Source: Achromobacter veterisilvae (lineage in GTDB: Bacteria > Pseudomonadota > Gammaproteobacteria > Burkholderiales > Burkholderiaceae_B). Taken from it: 59,226 nucleotides of DNA. Below the pieces are notes generated by a model that saw nothing but the letters and a program-made list of their open reading frames with translations, did no database searches and was not told the DNA's origin. The stretch lies in assembly GCF_900496975.1 (NCBI RefSeq), contig NZ_UFQC01000039.1, forward strand, positions 1 through 59,226, read 5' to 3'. The stretch's first letter is position 1; the number at the start of each line of letters is the position of its first letter. The position numbers and the translations under genes are program-made. Shown here piece by piece: positions 39,020 to 49,795 of the stretch.

Positions 39020-39979
39020 TCAGCCCGACTTGCGAGGCGCGGAAGCTTTGCCTGACTGCTGCGCAAGCTGTTCCCGCCGCTCGATCAGGAAATCCATCAG
39101 CGCCCGGATCTTGGCGGGCATCTGCGAGCGCGACGGCACATAGAGGTAGAAGCCTGGAAACGGCCGGCACCAGGGCGCGAGCACACGTACCAGCCTCCCG
39201 TCCGCCAGGTGTCGGCGAACGCAAAGATCCAGATACTTGATCAAACCCACACCCTGAACCGCAGCGTTCAGCATGTTTTCGTCGTCGTTGAACACGGCGT
39301 TGCCTTTGGGCTCGAACAGCACCGTTCGTCCCTCGGCATCAGGCGATGTGAACGACCAGCGGTCGATCGTGCCGCTGGAGGTGAAGCGGTATGCCAGGCA
39401 GTTGTGCCGCATGAGATCGGCCGGCGTCTCGGGCAGTCCATGCCGCTCGAAATACGCGGGCGCCCCCACGATGGCCATCTCGATGGGAGGCGTGACAGGC
39501 ACCGCCACCATGTGCTCGTCCAGGCTCTCACCCAGGCGTAAGCCGGCATCCATGCCGTCGGCCACGATGTTCGAGAAGCCGTCGTTCATCACCAGTTCCA
39601 GCCGCAACTTCGGATAGCGCGCCAGAAACTCACCCATGTGCGGCTCGATCAGCAGCCGCGCGGCTATGCGCGAAGCGTTCATGCGGATCAGGCCCGAGGG
39701 CTCGGCGTGCGCTTCGCCCAGCTCCGCGACCGCGCGCTCGATGGCCGTCAGCGCGGGTTGCAGGACATCCAGCAGGCGCTGTCCTTCCTCCGTCAGCGAC
39801 ATGTCCCGCGTCGTGCGATTGAGCAGCCGCACGTTCAGATGCTGCTCCAGCCCTTTCAGGTGCTGGGACAGGGCCGCGCGCGTCACCTCCATCTCCGTGG
39901 CGGCCTTAGTGAAGCTGCGATGGCGGGCGATGTGGGCGAACCACGTCAGCGTGGAGACAAGAGAAGGTTCGATGGGCAT
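39020..39979 (-). CDS. LysR-family transcriptional regulator
   Basis: A 319-residue LTTR: HTH near residues 20-60 (HRSFTKAATEMEVTRAALSQHLKGLEQHLNVRLLNRTTRDMSLTEEG) and a periplasmic-binding-protein-like effector domain (ASRIAARLLIEPHMGEFLARYPKLRLEL, DGMDAGLRLGESLDEHMVAVPV). It is divergent from the two alpha/beta hydrolases and the NAD(P)-binding gene and should control them through the palindrome at 39984-39996. A 161-base gap without evident genes separates it from mnmH. Confidence 0.92.
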   Translation of the reverse strand: MPIEPSLVSTLTWFAHIARHRSFTKAATEMEVTRAALSQHLKGLEQHLNVRLLNRTTRDMSLTEEGQRLLDVLQPALTAIERAVAELGEAHAEPSGLIRMNASRIAARLLIEPHMGEFLARYPKLRLELVMNDGFSNIVADGMDAGLRLGESLDEHMVAVPVTPPIEMAIVGAPAYFERHGLPETPADLMRHNCLAYRFTSSGTIDRWSFTSPDAEGRTVLFEPKGNAVFNDDENMLNAAVQGVGLIKYLDLCVRRHLADGRLVRVLAPWCRPFPGFYLYVPSRSQMPAKIRALMDFLIERREQLAQQSGKASAPRKSG

Positions 39980-39983
39980 TTGT

Positions 39984-39996
39984 TTAGTTTAACTAA
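39984..39996. promoter_or_regulatory. LysR-type palindrome (T-N11-A)
   Basis: TTAGTT-T-AACTAA is a perfect 6-bp inverted repeat lying 4 bases before the lysR start, in the 127-base divergent gap. It fits the T-N11-A LysR box. Its closeness to the lysR start suggests autorepression together with control of the hydrolase operon. Confidence 0.6.
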
Positions 39997-40106
39997 CCAG
40001 TCATGTTTCCAGAAGGCCATTTATCTAATCCAATGCCGCTCCTACGATGAAGTCCTGTCCTCGCAACACCTGCTGACGACCCTTCATTCACCACAGGAGA
40101 ACGCAC

Positions 40107-41024
40107 ATGCCCCACGTCACTTTCAAGAATCTCAACGGCCAAGGCATCACTCTGGCCGCCGTCATCGACTTCCCCGCCGGCTTCGATGAATCCAGGAAGT
40201 ACCCGGCCGTCGTTGTCTCGCCCCCCGGCGGCGGCGTGAAGGAACAGACCGCAGGCCTGTATGCGAGGAAGCTGGCCGGGCACGGCCTGATCGCCATTGC
40301 CTTCGACCGCTCTTACCAGGGCGAGAGCACGGGCGAGCCGCGCCAGTTGGAGAACCCCTATATCAGCACCGAAGACGTAAGCGCCGTGATCGACTACCTG
40401 ACCACGCTGCCCTACGTGGATCAGGACAAGATCGGTGCCATGGGCATCTGCGCAGGCGCCGGCTACAGCGCCAACGCAGCGATCAACGACCGCCGCATCA
40501 AGGCGCTGGGCATGGTGAGCGCGGTGAACATCGGCCAGATGTTCCGCAATGGCTGGGACGGCTCCGTCAAGGACGCGGATGCCCTGCCCTACCTGGAGGC
40601 GGGTTCCGCGGCGCGCACGGCCGACGCCAGCAGCAACGACATGGCCACCATACCGCTGGCCCCTCTGAAGGAGGAGGACGCGCCCAACGCCGAACTGCGC
40701 GGCGCCTGGGAGTACTACCACACGCCGCGCTGCGAGCATCCCAACGCCCCCGGCTACACGCTGGCACGCAGCCTCACGCAGATCATCACCTACGACGCCT
40801 ACAACAAGGCCGAAGCCTTCCTGACCCAGCCGATCCTGGCCGTCGCAGGCGGCAATGCGGGCAGCAAGTGGATGAGCGACGACCTGATAGCCCGCGCCTC
40901 CAGCAAGGACAAGACTCTGCATGTCGTCGAGGGCGCTGACCACATGGATCTGTACGACGTGCCCAAGTACGTGGACGAGGCCGTCTCGAAGCTGGCTCCG
41001 TTCTTCCTGGCCAAGCTGAAGTAA
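40107..41024 (+). CDS. Alpha/beta hydrolase with Cys nucleophile (first of a tandem pair)
   Basis: A 305-residue alpha/beta hydrolase of the YcjY/dienelactone-hydrolase-like type. The nucleophile elbow is G113-I-C115-A-G117, with Cys in place of Ser, as in dienelactone hydrolase; a candidate catalytic His is in VVEGADHMDLYDVP. PPGGGVKEQTAG and FDRSYQGESTGEPR are shared with the paralogue at 41075. No signal peptide, so cytoplasmic. Substrate unknown; a lactone or activated ester is possible. Confidence 0.85.
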   Translation: MPHVTFKNLNGQGITLAAVIDFPAGFDESRKYPAVVVSPPGGGVKEQTAGLYARKLAGHGLIAIAFDRSYQGESTGEPRQLENPYISTEDVSAVIDYLTTLPYVDQDKIGAMGICAGAGYSANAAINDRRIKALGMVSAVNIGQMFRNGWDGSVKDADALPYLEAGSAARTADASSNDMATIPLAPLKEEDAPNAELRGAWEYYHTPRCEHPNAPGYTLARSLTQIITYDAYNKAEAFLTQPILAVAGGNAGSKWMSDDLIARASSKDKTLHVVEGADHMDLYDVPKYVDEAVSKLAPFFLAKLK

Positions 41025-41074
41025 GCCATTCCAAGGCTGTACCACTCTTATTTTCACCCGACACGGAGCCATCC

Positions 41075-42004
41075 ATGAGCAATATCAAGACCGTCACCTA
41101 CCAGAACCTTGGCTGGGAAACCGCTGCGGATATCTACCTTCCGCCGGGTTTCGACGACAAGAAAAAGTACCCCGCCATCGTCAGCACCCACCCCATCGGC
41201 AGTTGCAAGGAGCAAACCGCCGGCAACATCTACGCCAAGGGCTTGGCCGAGCAAGGTTTTGTCGTGCTGGTACATGACGCCAGTTTCCAGGGGGCCAGCG
41301 GTGGCATGCCGCGCTTCATCGAGGACCCGGCCATCCGCGTCTCGGACATCCGCTACGCTGTGGATTACCTGCAATCGCTGCCCTATGTGGAGGCCGAACG
41401 CATTGGTGCCATCGGCGTATGCGGCGGCGGCGCCTACACCGTGCATGCGGGCATCACCGACCATCGCCTCAAGGCGCTGGTGTCCATCACTGGCGTGAAC
41501 TACGGCCGCTTGATTCGCGAAGGTTTCGCCCAGTTCAAACCGCTCGAACTCGCCCGGAACATTGCTCAGATGCGTGCGGCCCAGGCCCAGGGTGCCGAGC
41601 GCGACGTGGCCGATCTGCTGCCCGAATCCGTAGCTTCTGCTCAGAAGGCCGGCATCACTGACATCGATGTTCTGGAGGCCACCGACTACTACAAGACCGC
41701 GCGCGGCCAACAGCCCCATGGCGCCACCAGCCAGTTGATGTCGTTCAGCGGCGCGGCCATGGGCTGGGATGCCTTCTTGAACGCCGAGGTGCTGCTGACC
41801 CAACCTCTGATGGTCGTCATCGGAGACAAGCCCGGCGGCTTCGGCGCCTACCGCGACGGCTGGGAGATCTACAGCCGCGCCGCCTCGGCGAACAAGCACA
41901 TCGTCGTGGCCGAGGGCTGGTCGCACTATGACCTGTACGACAAGCCCGAGCCGGTGGCTATCGCCATGGCCAAGGTGGTGCCGTTCTTCAAGGACCACCT
42001 CTAG
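41075..42004 (+). CDS. Alpha/beta hydrolase with Cys nucleophile (second of the pair)
   Basis: A 309-residue paralogue of the 40107 product, aligning along its length (PPGFDDKKKYPAIV, KEQTAGNIYAKGLAEQGF, PYVEAERIGAIGVCGGGAYTVHAGI). The nucleophile is again Cys (G114-V-C116-G-G118) and the likely His is in VVAEGWSHYDLYDKPEP. An insert of about 25 residues around 185-210 distinguishes it. Same LysR-controlled operon; the two copies may act on related substrates or form a heteromer. Confidence 0.85.
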   Translation: MSNIKTVTYQNLGWETAADIYLPPGFDDKKKYPAIVSTHPIGSCKEQTAGNIYAKGLAEQGFVVLVHDASFQGASGGMPRFIEDPAIRVSDIRYAVDYLQSLPYVEAERIGAIGVCGGGAYTVHAGITDHRLKALVSITGVNYGRLIREGFAQFKPLELARNIAQMRAAQAQGAERDVADLLPESVASAQKAGITDIDVLEATDYYKTARGQQPHGATSQLMSFSGAAMGWDAFLNAEVLLTQPLMVVIGDKPGGFGAYRDGWEIYSRAASANKHIVVAEGWSHYDLYDKPEPVAIAMAKVVPFFKDHL

Positions 42005-42081
42005 GCCTTCGGGGCGTGGATTACTGCCGCCTTCCAACCCGCGGGCGCCAAGGCGCCCGCTGTCACATTGGGAAAACAAGC

Positions 42082-42720
42082 ATGAAAAACATCCTTATCC
42101 TCGGCGCCGGCGGACAGATCGCGCAATGGGTCGTGAAGACGCTGGCCAATCAGCCGGACAGCGCTGTAACGCTGCTGCTGCGCGCCCCGAAGAGGCTCAC
42201 GGGCCAGGAGCCCGCGAACGCCAAGGTCGTGATCGGCAACGTGCTGGACAAGAAACTGCTCAAGAGCGCCATGGCTGGGCAGGACATCGTCTATGCCAAC
42301 CTTATCGGCGAAGACTTGGACAAGCTGGCCCAAGCAGTCATTGCTGCAATGCAGACCGCAGGGGTCAAGCGCTTGGTCTTCGTTCTGTCGTTGGGCATCT
42401 ACGACGAAGTACCTGGCAAGTTTGGCGAATGGAACAACGCCACCATCGGTGAAGACCTCAAGCCTTATAGACGCGCGGCCGACGCCATCGAAACCTCGGG
42501 CCTGGACTACACCATCGTGCGCCCGGCCTGGCTGATGGACGAAGACGAGGTGGATTATGAAACCACGGCCAAGGGTCAACCCTTCAAGGGCACCGTGGTG
42601 TCACGCAAGAGCGTGGCCGATCTGATTGCCAAGCTTATTGCGAATCCCGGACTGTATGTGGGCGAGAGCCTAGGCGTGAATAAGCCGGACAGCGACGGCG
42701 ATAAACCGTACTTCATGTAA
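42082..42720 (+). CDS. NAD(P)-binding (atypical SDR / NmrA-like) protein
   Basis: A 212-residue Rossmann protein starting at ATG 42082, with NILILGAGGQIAQWVVKTL as the dinucleotide-binding loop, VVIGNVLDKKLLKSAMAGQDIVYANL, and SGLDYTIVRPAWLMDEDEVDYE typical of atypical short-chain reductases that sense or use NAD(P)H. A canonical Tyr-x3-Lys is not evident. It is 77 bases after the second hydrolase and probably in the same operon, as commonly seen for stress- or quinone-related LysR units. Confidence 0.85.
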   Translation: MKNILILGAGGQIAQWVVKTLANQPDSAVTLLLRAPKRLTGQEPANAKVVIGNVLDKKLLKSAMAGQDIVYANLIGEDLDKLAQAVIAAMQTAGVKRLVFVLSLGIYDEVPGKFGEWNNATIGEDLKPYRRAADAIETSGLDYTIVRPAWLMDEDEVDYETTAKGQPFKGTVVSRKSVADLIAKLIANPGLYVGESLGVNKPDSDGDKPYFM

Positions 42721-42800
42721 AGCGAGGCCGAAGATGCCCAAGTGGTTTGCCCTCTCTGGCTCTGGCGCAGCCCAGTGCTGGAACCATCCTGAAATGAAAA

Positions 42801-42830
42801 AACCCGCAATCGCTTTCACGATTGCGGGTT
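42801..42830 (-). terminator. Rho-independent terminator of tRNA-Ser (may also serve the plus strand)
   Basis: AACCCGCAATCG (42801-42812), loop CTTTCA, CGATTGCGGGTT (42819-42830): perfect 12-bp stem. On the minus strand it is followed by a T-run (plus-strand A-run 42797-42802), so it best terminates tRNA-Ser; on the plus strand CTTTAT follows. Confidence 0.85.
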
Positions 42831-42871
42831 CTTTATCCCCGATGCCGGCCGGAGCCAACTCGGAGAAAATC

Positions 42872-42964
42872 TGGCGGAGATGGTGGGATTCGAACCCACG
42901 ATGCAGTTTTTAGCCACATACTCCCTTAGCAGGGGAGCCCCTTCAGCCTCTCGGGCACATCTCC
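42872..42964 (-). tRNA. tRNA-Ser(GCU)
   Basis: A 93-nt class II tRNA with encoded CCA: acceptor GGAGATG/CATCTCC, anticodon stem CTCCC/GGGAG with loop CTGCTAA (anticodon GCT), long variable arm, T-arm GGTTCGAATCC and discriminator G. It reads AGC/AGU. A TAGAAT -10 lies at 42977-42982 (minus strand), giving a leader of about 6 nt. Confidence 0.97.
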
Positions 42965-43050
42965 GAAGAGAACGAGATTCTAGCACGACTTTTTTCGCTC
43001 TTGCCCGCCCGGCGGGCCCTCATCGCAAAAAAATCGTGCCGAATCCCTGA

Positions 43051-44316
43051 TCAGGCCTTCTCGGCGGGCGCCTGGTCCAGGCCGAAGGCCTTGTGCAGCG
43101 CGCGCACGCCCAGTTCCATGTACTTGTCGTCGATGATCACCGAGGTCTTGATTTCGCTGGTGCTGATCATCTGGATGTTGATGCCTTCCTGCGACAGCGT
43201 CTGGAACATCAGGCTGGCCACGCCCACGTGCGAGCGCATGCCGATGCCGACGATGGAGACCTTGGCGACCTTCTCGTCGGTGGACAATTCACGCGCGCCC
43301 ACGGCGGGGATGACTTCGCGCTTGAGCAGGTCCACGGCGCGCGCGAACTCGTTGCGGTTCACGGTGAACGAGAAGTCCGTCGTGCCGGCCACGGACTGGT
43401 TCTGCACGATCATGTCGACGTCGATATTGGCGGCGGCGACCGGACCCAGGATGGAGAAGGCGATACCGGGCTTGTCCGGAACGGCCAACAGGGTGATTTT
43501 GGCTTCGTCGCGGCTGAAGGCGATGCCGGAGACAACGGCGGCTTCCATTTTTTCGTCTTCCTCAAAAGTAATCAGCGTGCCCGAGACCATTTCTTCTTCG
43601 AGCGGGATAAGCGGGTCGGTCAGCGAGGACAGGACCCGGACCGGCACACGGTATTTTCCGGCGAATTCGACCGAGCGGATCTGCAGGACCTTGGAGCCCA
43701 GCGACGCCATTTCCAGCATTTCCTCGAAGGAAACGACGGCCATGCGGCGCGCTTCGGGCACCACGCGCGGATCGGTCGTGTAGACGCCGTCCACGTCGGT
43801 GTAGATCAGGCATTCGTCGGCCTTGATGGCGGCCGCCACGGCCACGGCCGAGGTATCGGAACCGCCGCGGCCCAGCGTGGTGATGTGGCCCTCGGGATCG
43901 ATGCCCTGGAAGCCCGTGACGATGACCACGCGGCCGGCGTCCAGGTCGCCGCGGATGCGGGCGTCTTCGATGGAGCTGATGCGGGCTTTCGTGAAGGACG
44001 AATCCGTGCGCACGGGCACTTGCCAACCGGCATAGCTGCGCGCCGGCACGCCTTCGGCCTGCAGGGCAATGGCCAACAGCCCGCTGCTGGCCTGTTCGCC
44101 GGTGGCGGCGATCATGTCGAGCTCGCGGGCGTCGGGCTGCGGCGAAATCTCGCGCGCCAGGCCCAGCAGGCGATTGGTTTCGCCCGCCATCGCCGACGGG
44201 ACAACGACAACCTGGTGGCCGGCGGCGTGCCACTTCGCGACGCGGCGCGCCACGTTCTTGATGCGCTCGACCGAGCCCATCGAAGTACCGCCATATTTGT
44301 GAACGATCAGGGACAT
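43051..44316 (-). CDS. lysC: Aspartate kinase
   Basis: A 421-residue aspartokinase, first step of Lys/Thr/Met synthesis. The kinase domain opens with VHKYGGTSMGS (Lys5 and the nucleotide-binding loop), then MIAATGEQASSGLLAIAL, GRGGSDTSAVAVAAAI and TDVDGVYTTDPRVV. Two ACT domains fill residues ~265-410 (ITLLAVPDKPGIAFSILGPVAAANIDVDMIVQ; VSIVGIGMRSHVGVASLMFQTLSQEGINIQMISTSEIK) and confer allosteric control by lysine/threonine. An in-frame internal start for a separate beta subunit, as in some bacteria, is possible but not evident. Confidence 0.95.
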   Translation of the reverse strand: MSLIVHKYGGTSMGSVERIKNVARRVAKWHAAGHQVVVVPSAMAGETNRLLGLAREISPQPDARELDMIAATGEQASSGLLAIALQAEGVPARSYAGWQVPVRTDSSFTKARISSIEDARIRGDLDAGRVVIVTGFQGIDPEGHITTLGRGGSDTSAVAVAAAIKADECLIYTDVDGVYTTDPRVVPEARRMAVVSFEEMLEMASLGSKVLQIRSVEFAGKYRVPVRVLSSLTDPLIPLEEEMVSGTLITFEEDEKMEAAVVSGIAFSRDEAKITLLAVPDKPGIAFSILGPVAAANIDVDMIVQNQSVAGTTDFSFTVNRNEFARAVDLLKREVIPAVGARELSTDEKVAKVSIVGIGMRSHVGVASLMFQTLSQEGINIQMISTSEIKTSVIIDDKYMELGVRALHKAFGLDQAPAEKA

Positions 44317-44476
44317 CTCGTACTCTGGCTGGGAACCCGCCGCAAAGGTTGACGGGCAAAGCCGTATATTCTAGCGCGACGGTAAAATTTTGCGCAGTTT
44401 GCGCGAATTTCTGTCCATACCGCGGTTATCGGCGCGCTTATTCGCGGAAATTCCGCGACGGACCCGCCACGAGACG

Positions 44477-45541
44477 CTATCCCCTGGGCTCCACCCAGAC
44501 CCTGCCCCGATGGCAGCGGATGACGTGGCCGGCCTGCTCCACCCGCAGTTGGCGGTCGTGGCCCAGGCTGTGCAGTCCGCGCAGTTGGCGCAGCAGGTCC
44601 CGCATGCGGGCGTCGGTGGGCATGCGCGCGCCGTTGCGCTCCAGCCAATGCCGCAGGACGTGCGCCTGCCGCGCCTCGGACAGGCCGCGCCACGCTTGCA
44701 GCGAAAAGCTGGCCCCGTCCGCGCCGGGATCGAGCGCCGCGAAATCCTCCCGCGCCACCTCGTCCAGGATTTCGGCCGCCTGCGCCATGTGGCGCGCATG
44801 CCGGGCGACGATGGCCCGCCATCCCGGCCAGCGGGCGTCCAGCACCGGCGCCAGCAATTCGCGCAGGGCCGCCCGCGTGTAGCGGGGGTCCGCATTGGTG
44901 GGATCCTGCACCGGCCGCCAGCCGCTGGCGTCCCGGACCGCGTCCGCCGCCCGCAGGATCGTTTCGCGATCGAGCTCCAGCCAGGGGCGCACATAGACCA
45001 CGCCATCGCGCCGCGAAACGGGCGCCATGGCCGCCATGCCCGCGAGCCCCGTGCCGCGCAGCAAACGCAGGAGCACGGTTTCCGCCTGGTCGTTGCGATG
45101 ATGCGCCAGCAGCACGTGGGTCGTTCCCTGCGCATGCGCCAGTTGCGCCAGCGCGGCGTAGCGGGCGTCGCGCGCGGCGGCTTCGATGCCCTTGCCCGTC
45201 GCCAGCCCGACCTCGACGCGGGCTTCCGACAGCGGCAGCCCCAGGAGGGCCGCCAGCGCGCCCACCTGCCGCCCCCATTCGTCCGCGTCGGCCTGCAGGC
45301 CGTGATGCACGTGGAAGAGCGCGACGCCAATGCCAAGCTCGGGCGCCACGGCGGCCGCGTGCACGGCGAGCATGGCCGAATCCGCCCCGCCGCTCACCGC
45401 CACGGCGATGCGCGCGGGACGCTCGGGCAGGGCCAGCAGCGCGCGGCGCAGGGCCGCAGCAAGATCGGAAGACAAGGGGAGCGGATGGACCGCGCCCGCC
45501 TCATCCCGATGAGTGGCGTCGGGCGTTTGGCGGGCGGTCAT
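44477..45541 (-). CDS. tilS: tRNA(Ile)-lysidine synthase
   Basis: A 354-residue enzyme that adds lysine to C34 of tRNA-Ile(CAU), making it read AUA. The PP-loop is AVAVSGGADSAMLAV (residues ~45-59), followed by FHVHHGLQADADEW, GIEAAARDARYAALAQLAHAQG and LLAHHRNDQAETVLLRLLRGTGLAGM, all TilS signatures. It lacks the longest C-terminal domains of E. coli TilS (432 residues), as in several betaproteobacteria. Between accA upstream and lysC downstream; the 160-base gap before lysC is gene-free. Confidence 0.93.
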   Translation of the reverse strand: MTARQTPDATHRDEAGAVHPLPLSSDLAAALRRALLALPERPARIAVAVSGGADSAMLAVHAAAVAPELGIGVALFHVHHGLQADADEWGRQVGALAALLGLPLSEARVEVGLATGKGIEAAARDARYAALAQLAHAQGTTHVLLAHHRNDQAETVLLRLLRGTGLAGMAAMAPVSRRDGVVYVRPWLELDRETILRAADAVRDASGWRPVQDPTNADPRYTRAALRELLAPVLDARWPGWRAIVARHARHMAQAAEILDEVAREDFAALDPGADGASFSLQAWRGLSEARQAHVLRHWLERNGARMPTDARMRDLLRQLRGLHSLGHDRQLRVEQAGHVIRCHRGRVWVEPRG

Positions 45542-45602
45542 GATGGGAGGGCGCGTGGCGCGTGGCCGCGACGCCGGCTCGGGGCCGGCGCCTCGGGCCG
45601 CT

Positions 45603-46568
45603 TCAGGCGCGCACTTCCTGGTAGGCGCCGTAGGACAGCAGGCGCTGGACGCGCTGTTCCACGAGCTGTTCGGGCGTCATGCCCTGGAGCTGGCGCAAGG
45701 CGTCGCCCAGCGCGCGGCGCAGCAGGCGGGCCATGACGCGGGGATCGCGATGGGCGCCGCCCACCGGCTCGTTGACCACGCGGTCCACCAGGCCCAGGTC
45801 TTTCAGGCGGGGAGCGATGATGGCCAGCGCCTCGGCGGCGTCCGGGGCCTTGTCGGCGCTGCGCCACAGGATGGACGCGCAGCCTTCGGGCGAGATCACG
45901 GCGTAGGTGGCGTATTGCAGCATCAGCACGGCATTGCCGACGGCGATGGCCAGGGCGCCGCCCGAGCCGCCTTCGCCGATGATCGTGCAGATCACCGGCA
46001 CCTTCAGTTCGGCCATGGCGTACAGGTTGTGGCCGATGGCCTCGGACTGGCCGCGCTCTTCGGCGCCGATGCCGGGGTAGGCGCCCGGGGTGTCCACGAA
46101 GGTGAACACGGGGATGCCGAACTTCTCGGCCAGGCGCATCAGGCGCAGCGCCTTGCGGTAGCCCTCGGGACGCGGCATGCCGAAATTGCGGGCGGCGCGT
46201 TCCTTGGTGTCGCGGCCCTTCTGGTGGCCGATGACCATGCAGGGCGTGCCGTTGAAGCGCGCCAGGCCGCCGATGATGGACTGGTCGTCGGCGTACATGC
46301 GGTCGCCGTGCAGTTCGTGGAAGTCGGTGAACATTTCGCGCACGTAGTCCAGCGTATAGGGACGCTGGGGGTGGCGGGCGACCAGGGCCGTCTGCCAGGG
46401 CGTGAGCTTGGCGTAGATCTCCTTGGCCAAGGTCTGGCTCTTCTGCTGCAGACGTCCGATCTCGTCGGAGATGTCCACCGCCGAATCGGCCTGCACGTAG
46501 CGCAGCTGCTCGATCTTGTTCTCAAGCTCGGCGAGCGGTTGTTCAAATTCCAGAAATGTATTGCGCAT
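45603..46568 (-). CDS. accA: Acetyl-CoA carboxylase carboxyltransferase subunit alpha
   Basis: A 321-residue subunit that with AccD transfers carboxyl from biotin to acetyl-CoA, making malonyl-CoA. Family sequence throughout: [20 protein letters not shown] (N-terminal helix), [71 protein letters not shown] and [38 protein letters not shown]. Length is standard. tilS follows 61 bases downstream on the same strand. Confidence 0.96.
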   Translation of the reverse strand: MRNTFLEFEQPLAELENKIEQLRYVQADSAVDISDEIGRLQQKSQTLAKEIYAKLTPWQTALVARHPQRPYTLDYVREMFTDFHELHGDRMYADDQSIIGGLARFNGTPCMVIGHQKGRDTKERAARNFGMPRPEGYRKALRLMRLAEKFGIPVFTFVDTPGAYPGIGAEERGQSEAIGHNLYAMAELKVPVICTIIGEGGSGGALAIAVGNAVLMLQYATYAVISPEGCASILWRSADKAPDAAEALAIIAPRLKDLGLVDRVVNEPVGGAHRDPRVMARLLRRALGDALRQLQGMTPEQLVEQRVQRLLSYGAYQEVRA

Positions 46569-46604
46569 GTAGTGTGGTTCCGTAGATGGGCTGCCTGGCG
46601 TGCG

Positions 46605-47249
46605 TCAGTACTGGACCGGAGTCGGTTCCAGACTGCGCCACAGATACCAGGTCGCCACGGTACGCCAGGGTTGCCACGCCAGCGAGACCTCGCGGGCCTC
46701 GAAGCGAGAGACAGGCTCGCCGCTGAAATAGTGTAGCGAGATTGCCTTGAGCAACCCAAGATCATCCAGCGGCAGAACGTCAGGCCGCTGCAGATTGAAA
46801 ATCAAAAACATCTCCGCCGTCCAGCGCCCGATGCCCCGGATGGCGACCAGCTCGGAAATGACGGCTTCGTCGTCCATCGCCGCCCACTTCTCGGGGTGGA
46901 CCCGCCGTTCGCCGAAATGCACGGCAAGATCCAGCACGTATTCGGCCTTGCGCTGGGACAGGCCCGCCGCGCGCAGGCCGTCGACGCCGACGCGCAGCAC
47001 GGCGACGGGCGTGGGGCGCTTGCCCACGGCGTCGATGAACTTGGTCCAGACGGCGTCGGCCGCCTTGGAAGAGATCTGTTGCCCGACGATCGCCCGCGCC
47101 AGCGTCACGAAAGGCGTGCCGCGCGAAGTCAGCCAGACCTCCGGATGCTGGGGGATGATCTTCTTCAGGATGCGGTCGCGCCGCATCAGGTGGGCTACGG
47201 CGGCTTCCCAATACTCAGGCTTGGGAATCTCGAGGTCGGCGGTAGGCAT
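46605..47249 (-). CDS. DNA-3-methyladenine glycosylase II-like (HhH-GPD) protein
   Basis: A 214-residue base-excision enzyme (start at ATG 47249, with AGGA about 10 nt upstream; an in-frame ATG at 47285 would overlap cysS). The helix-hairpin-helix is LVAIRGIGRWTAEMFLIF, and the catalytic Asp follows in LPLDDLGLLKAI, as in AlkA/Mag1-type glycosylases. FVTLARAIVGQQISSKAADAVWTKF is the typical substrate-pocket helix pair. It should remove alkylated purines. It sits between cysS and accA on the same strand, within an apparently conserved housekeeping block. Confidence 0.9.
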   Translation of the reverse strand: MPTADLEIPKPEYWEAAVAHLMRRDRILKKIIPQHPEVWLTSRGTPFVTLARAIVGQQISSKAADAVWTKFIDAVGKRPTPVAVLRVGVDGLRAAGLSQRKAEYVLDLAVHFGERRVHPEKWAAMDDEAVISELVAIRGIGRWTAEMFLIFNLQRPDVLPLDDLGLLKAISLHYFSGEPVSRFEAREVSLAWQPWRTVATWYLWRSLEPTPVQY

Positions 47250-47269
47250 GGCGGGCGTATCCTGGGGGC

Positions 47270-48724
<1,455 letters not shown>

Positions 48725-49111
48725 GGCGCTCTATTCGGCTTCGTCTAAATTTTCCGTGGCGGTTGCGGAAAGTTGCCGCCGAAGGAAAATGCCTTCGGCG
48801 CGTGCCGCCGGGGTCGGATTGCGATCCCGCATCAAACCCCTGCCCAGGGCCCCCGACCCTTGCCCCTGCCCCCCGCCATTACCCTACTATCCATCGAGCC
48901 ATGGCGCGGCCATTTCCGGGACTGTGTTCCTGGCGGCATTGTCGATTGCTTCGTCGATTTTCTCGCCAATACCGCCGACAATACCGCCGGACCTCTTGCC
49001 CGATGTCGAGCCAAAACCCAACCGGGGCTAAAATGGTGGTCGTCAAGTATAGCAAGCGGCCCGGTCGCGCGCGTAAGCGATGACCCGCCATGACTTTTAA
49101 CGGATGACCAC
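48725..49111. other. Long divergent intergenic region between cysS and the TPR gene
   Basis: This 387-base stretch shows no credible coding sequence (the open frames are Pro/Arg-rich and without ribosome sites). Its left part must hold the cysS promoter and its right part that of the TPR-cyclophilin-lpxH operon; AAGTATAGC near 49044 is a possible -10 region. I see no riboswitch or small RNA that I can name. Confidence 0.6.
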
Positions 49112-49795
49112 GTGACTATCAAGCCGCGCTTTCGCGTCGCCCTGCTCGCCCTGGCCCTGGCGAGCGCGCCGATTGGAGCCTCTCTGGCCCAGTCCATGGC
49201 CGGCGGCGCGGGGGAGAACCCCAACGCCAGCCGCACCACCCTGGATCCCATCCCGCCCGAAGGCGGCTGGGAAGGCCTGGCCAATCTGCTGGAAGCCGTC
49301 AAGCCCGGCGTCGACACGCGGCTGGCGCCCTCGCCCTCGCAGATCACGACGTACATCGAGCGCCTGCTGAACCGCGGCGACAACGAAGAGGCGCTCGCGC
49401 TGATCGAAAAGCGCCAGGCGGAAACCCAGGGCCAGCGGGGCACCGACGTGCAGTTGATGTTCCAGCACGCGCGGGCGCTGGCCGCCCTGCACCGCACGAA
49501 CGAAGCCATCGACGTCTACACCGAGATGACCACCCGTTACCCGGAACTTCCGGAACCCTGGAACAATCTGGCGGCTCTATATGCGGGTCGCGGCGAACTC
49601 GAAAAGGCGCAGGATTCCCTGCAAATGGCCTTGCGCGCCGACCCGGGCTACGCCGCCGCGCGCGCCAACCTGGGCGACCTGCAGCTCCTGCAGGCCCTGC
49701 GCACCTACAAGAAGGCCGCCAGCGACGGCGTGCCGGGCATGCACGACAAAGCCCGCGAAGTCGAAACCATGTTGAAGGATAAACAAGGCAAATGA
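49112..49795 (+). CDS. Periplasmic tetratricopeptide-repeat protein
   Basis: A 227-residue precursor (GTG start at 49112) with a signal peptide ([21 protein letters not shown]). After a Gly/Pro-rich stretch, TPR-like helices run from ~85 to the end: [101 protein letters not shown]. TPRs mediate protein contacts, so it may scaffold an envelope complex. Its stop overlaps the cyclophilin start (ATGA), so the two are translationally coupled. Confidence 0.85.
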   Translation: MTIKPRFRVALLALALASAPIGASLAQSMAGGAGENPNASRTTLDPIPPEGGWEGLANLLEAVKPGVDTRLAPSPSQITTYIERLLNRGDNEEALALIEKRQAETQGQRGTDVQLMFQHARALAALHRTNEAIDVYTEMTTRYPELPEPWNNLAALYAGRGELEKAQDSLQMALRADPGYAAARANLGDLQLLQALRTYKKAASDGVPGMHDKAREVETMLKDKQGK

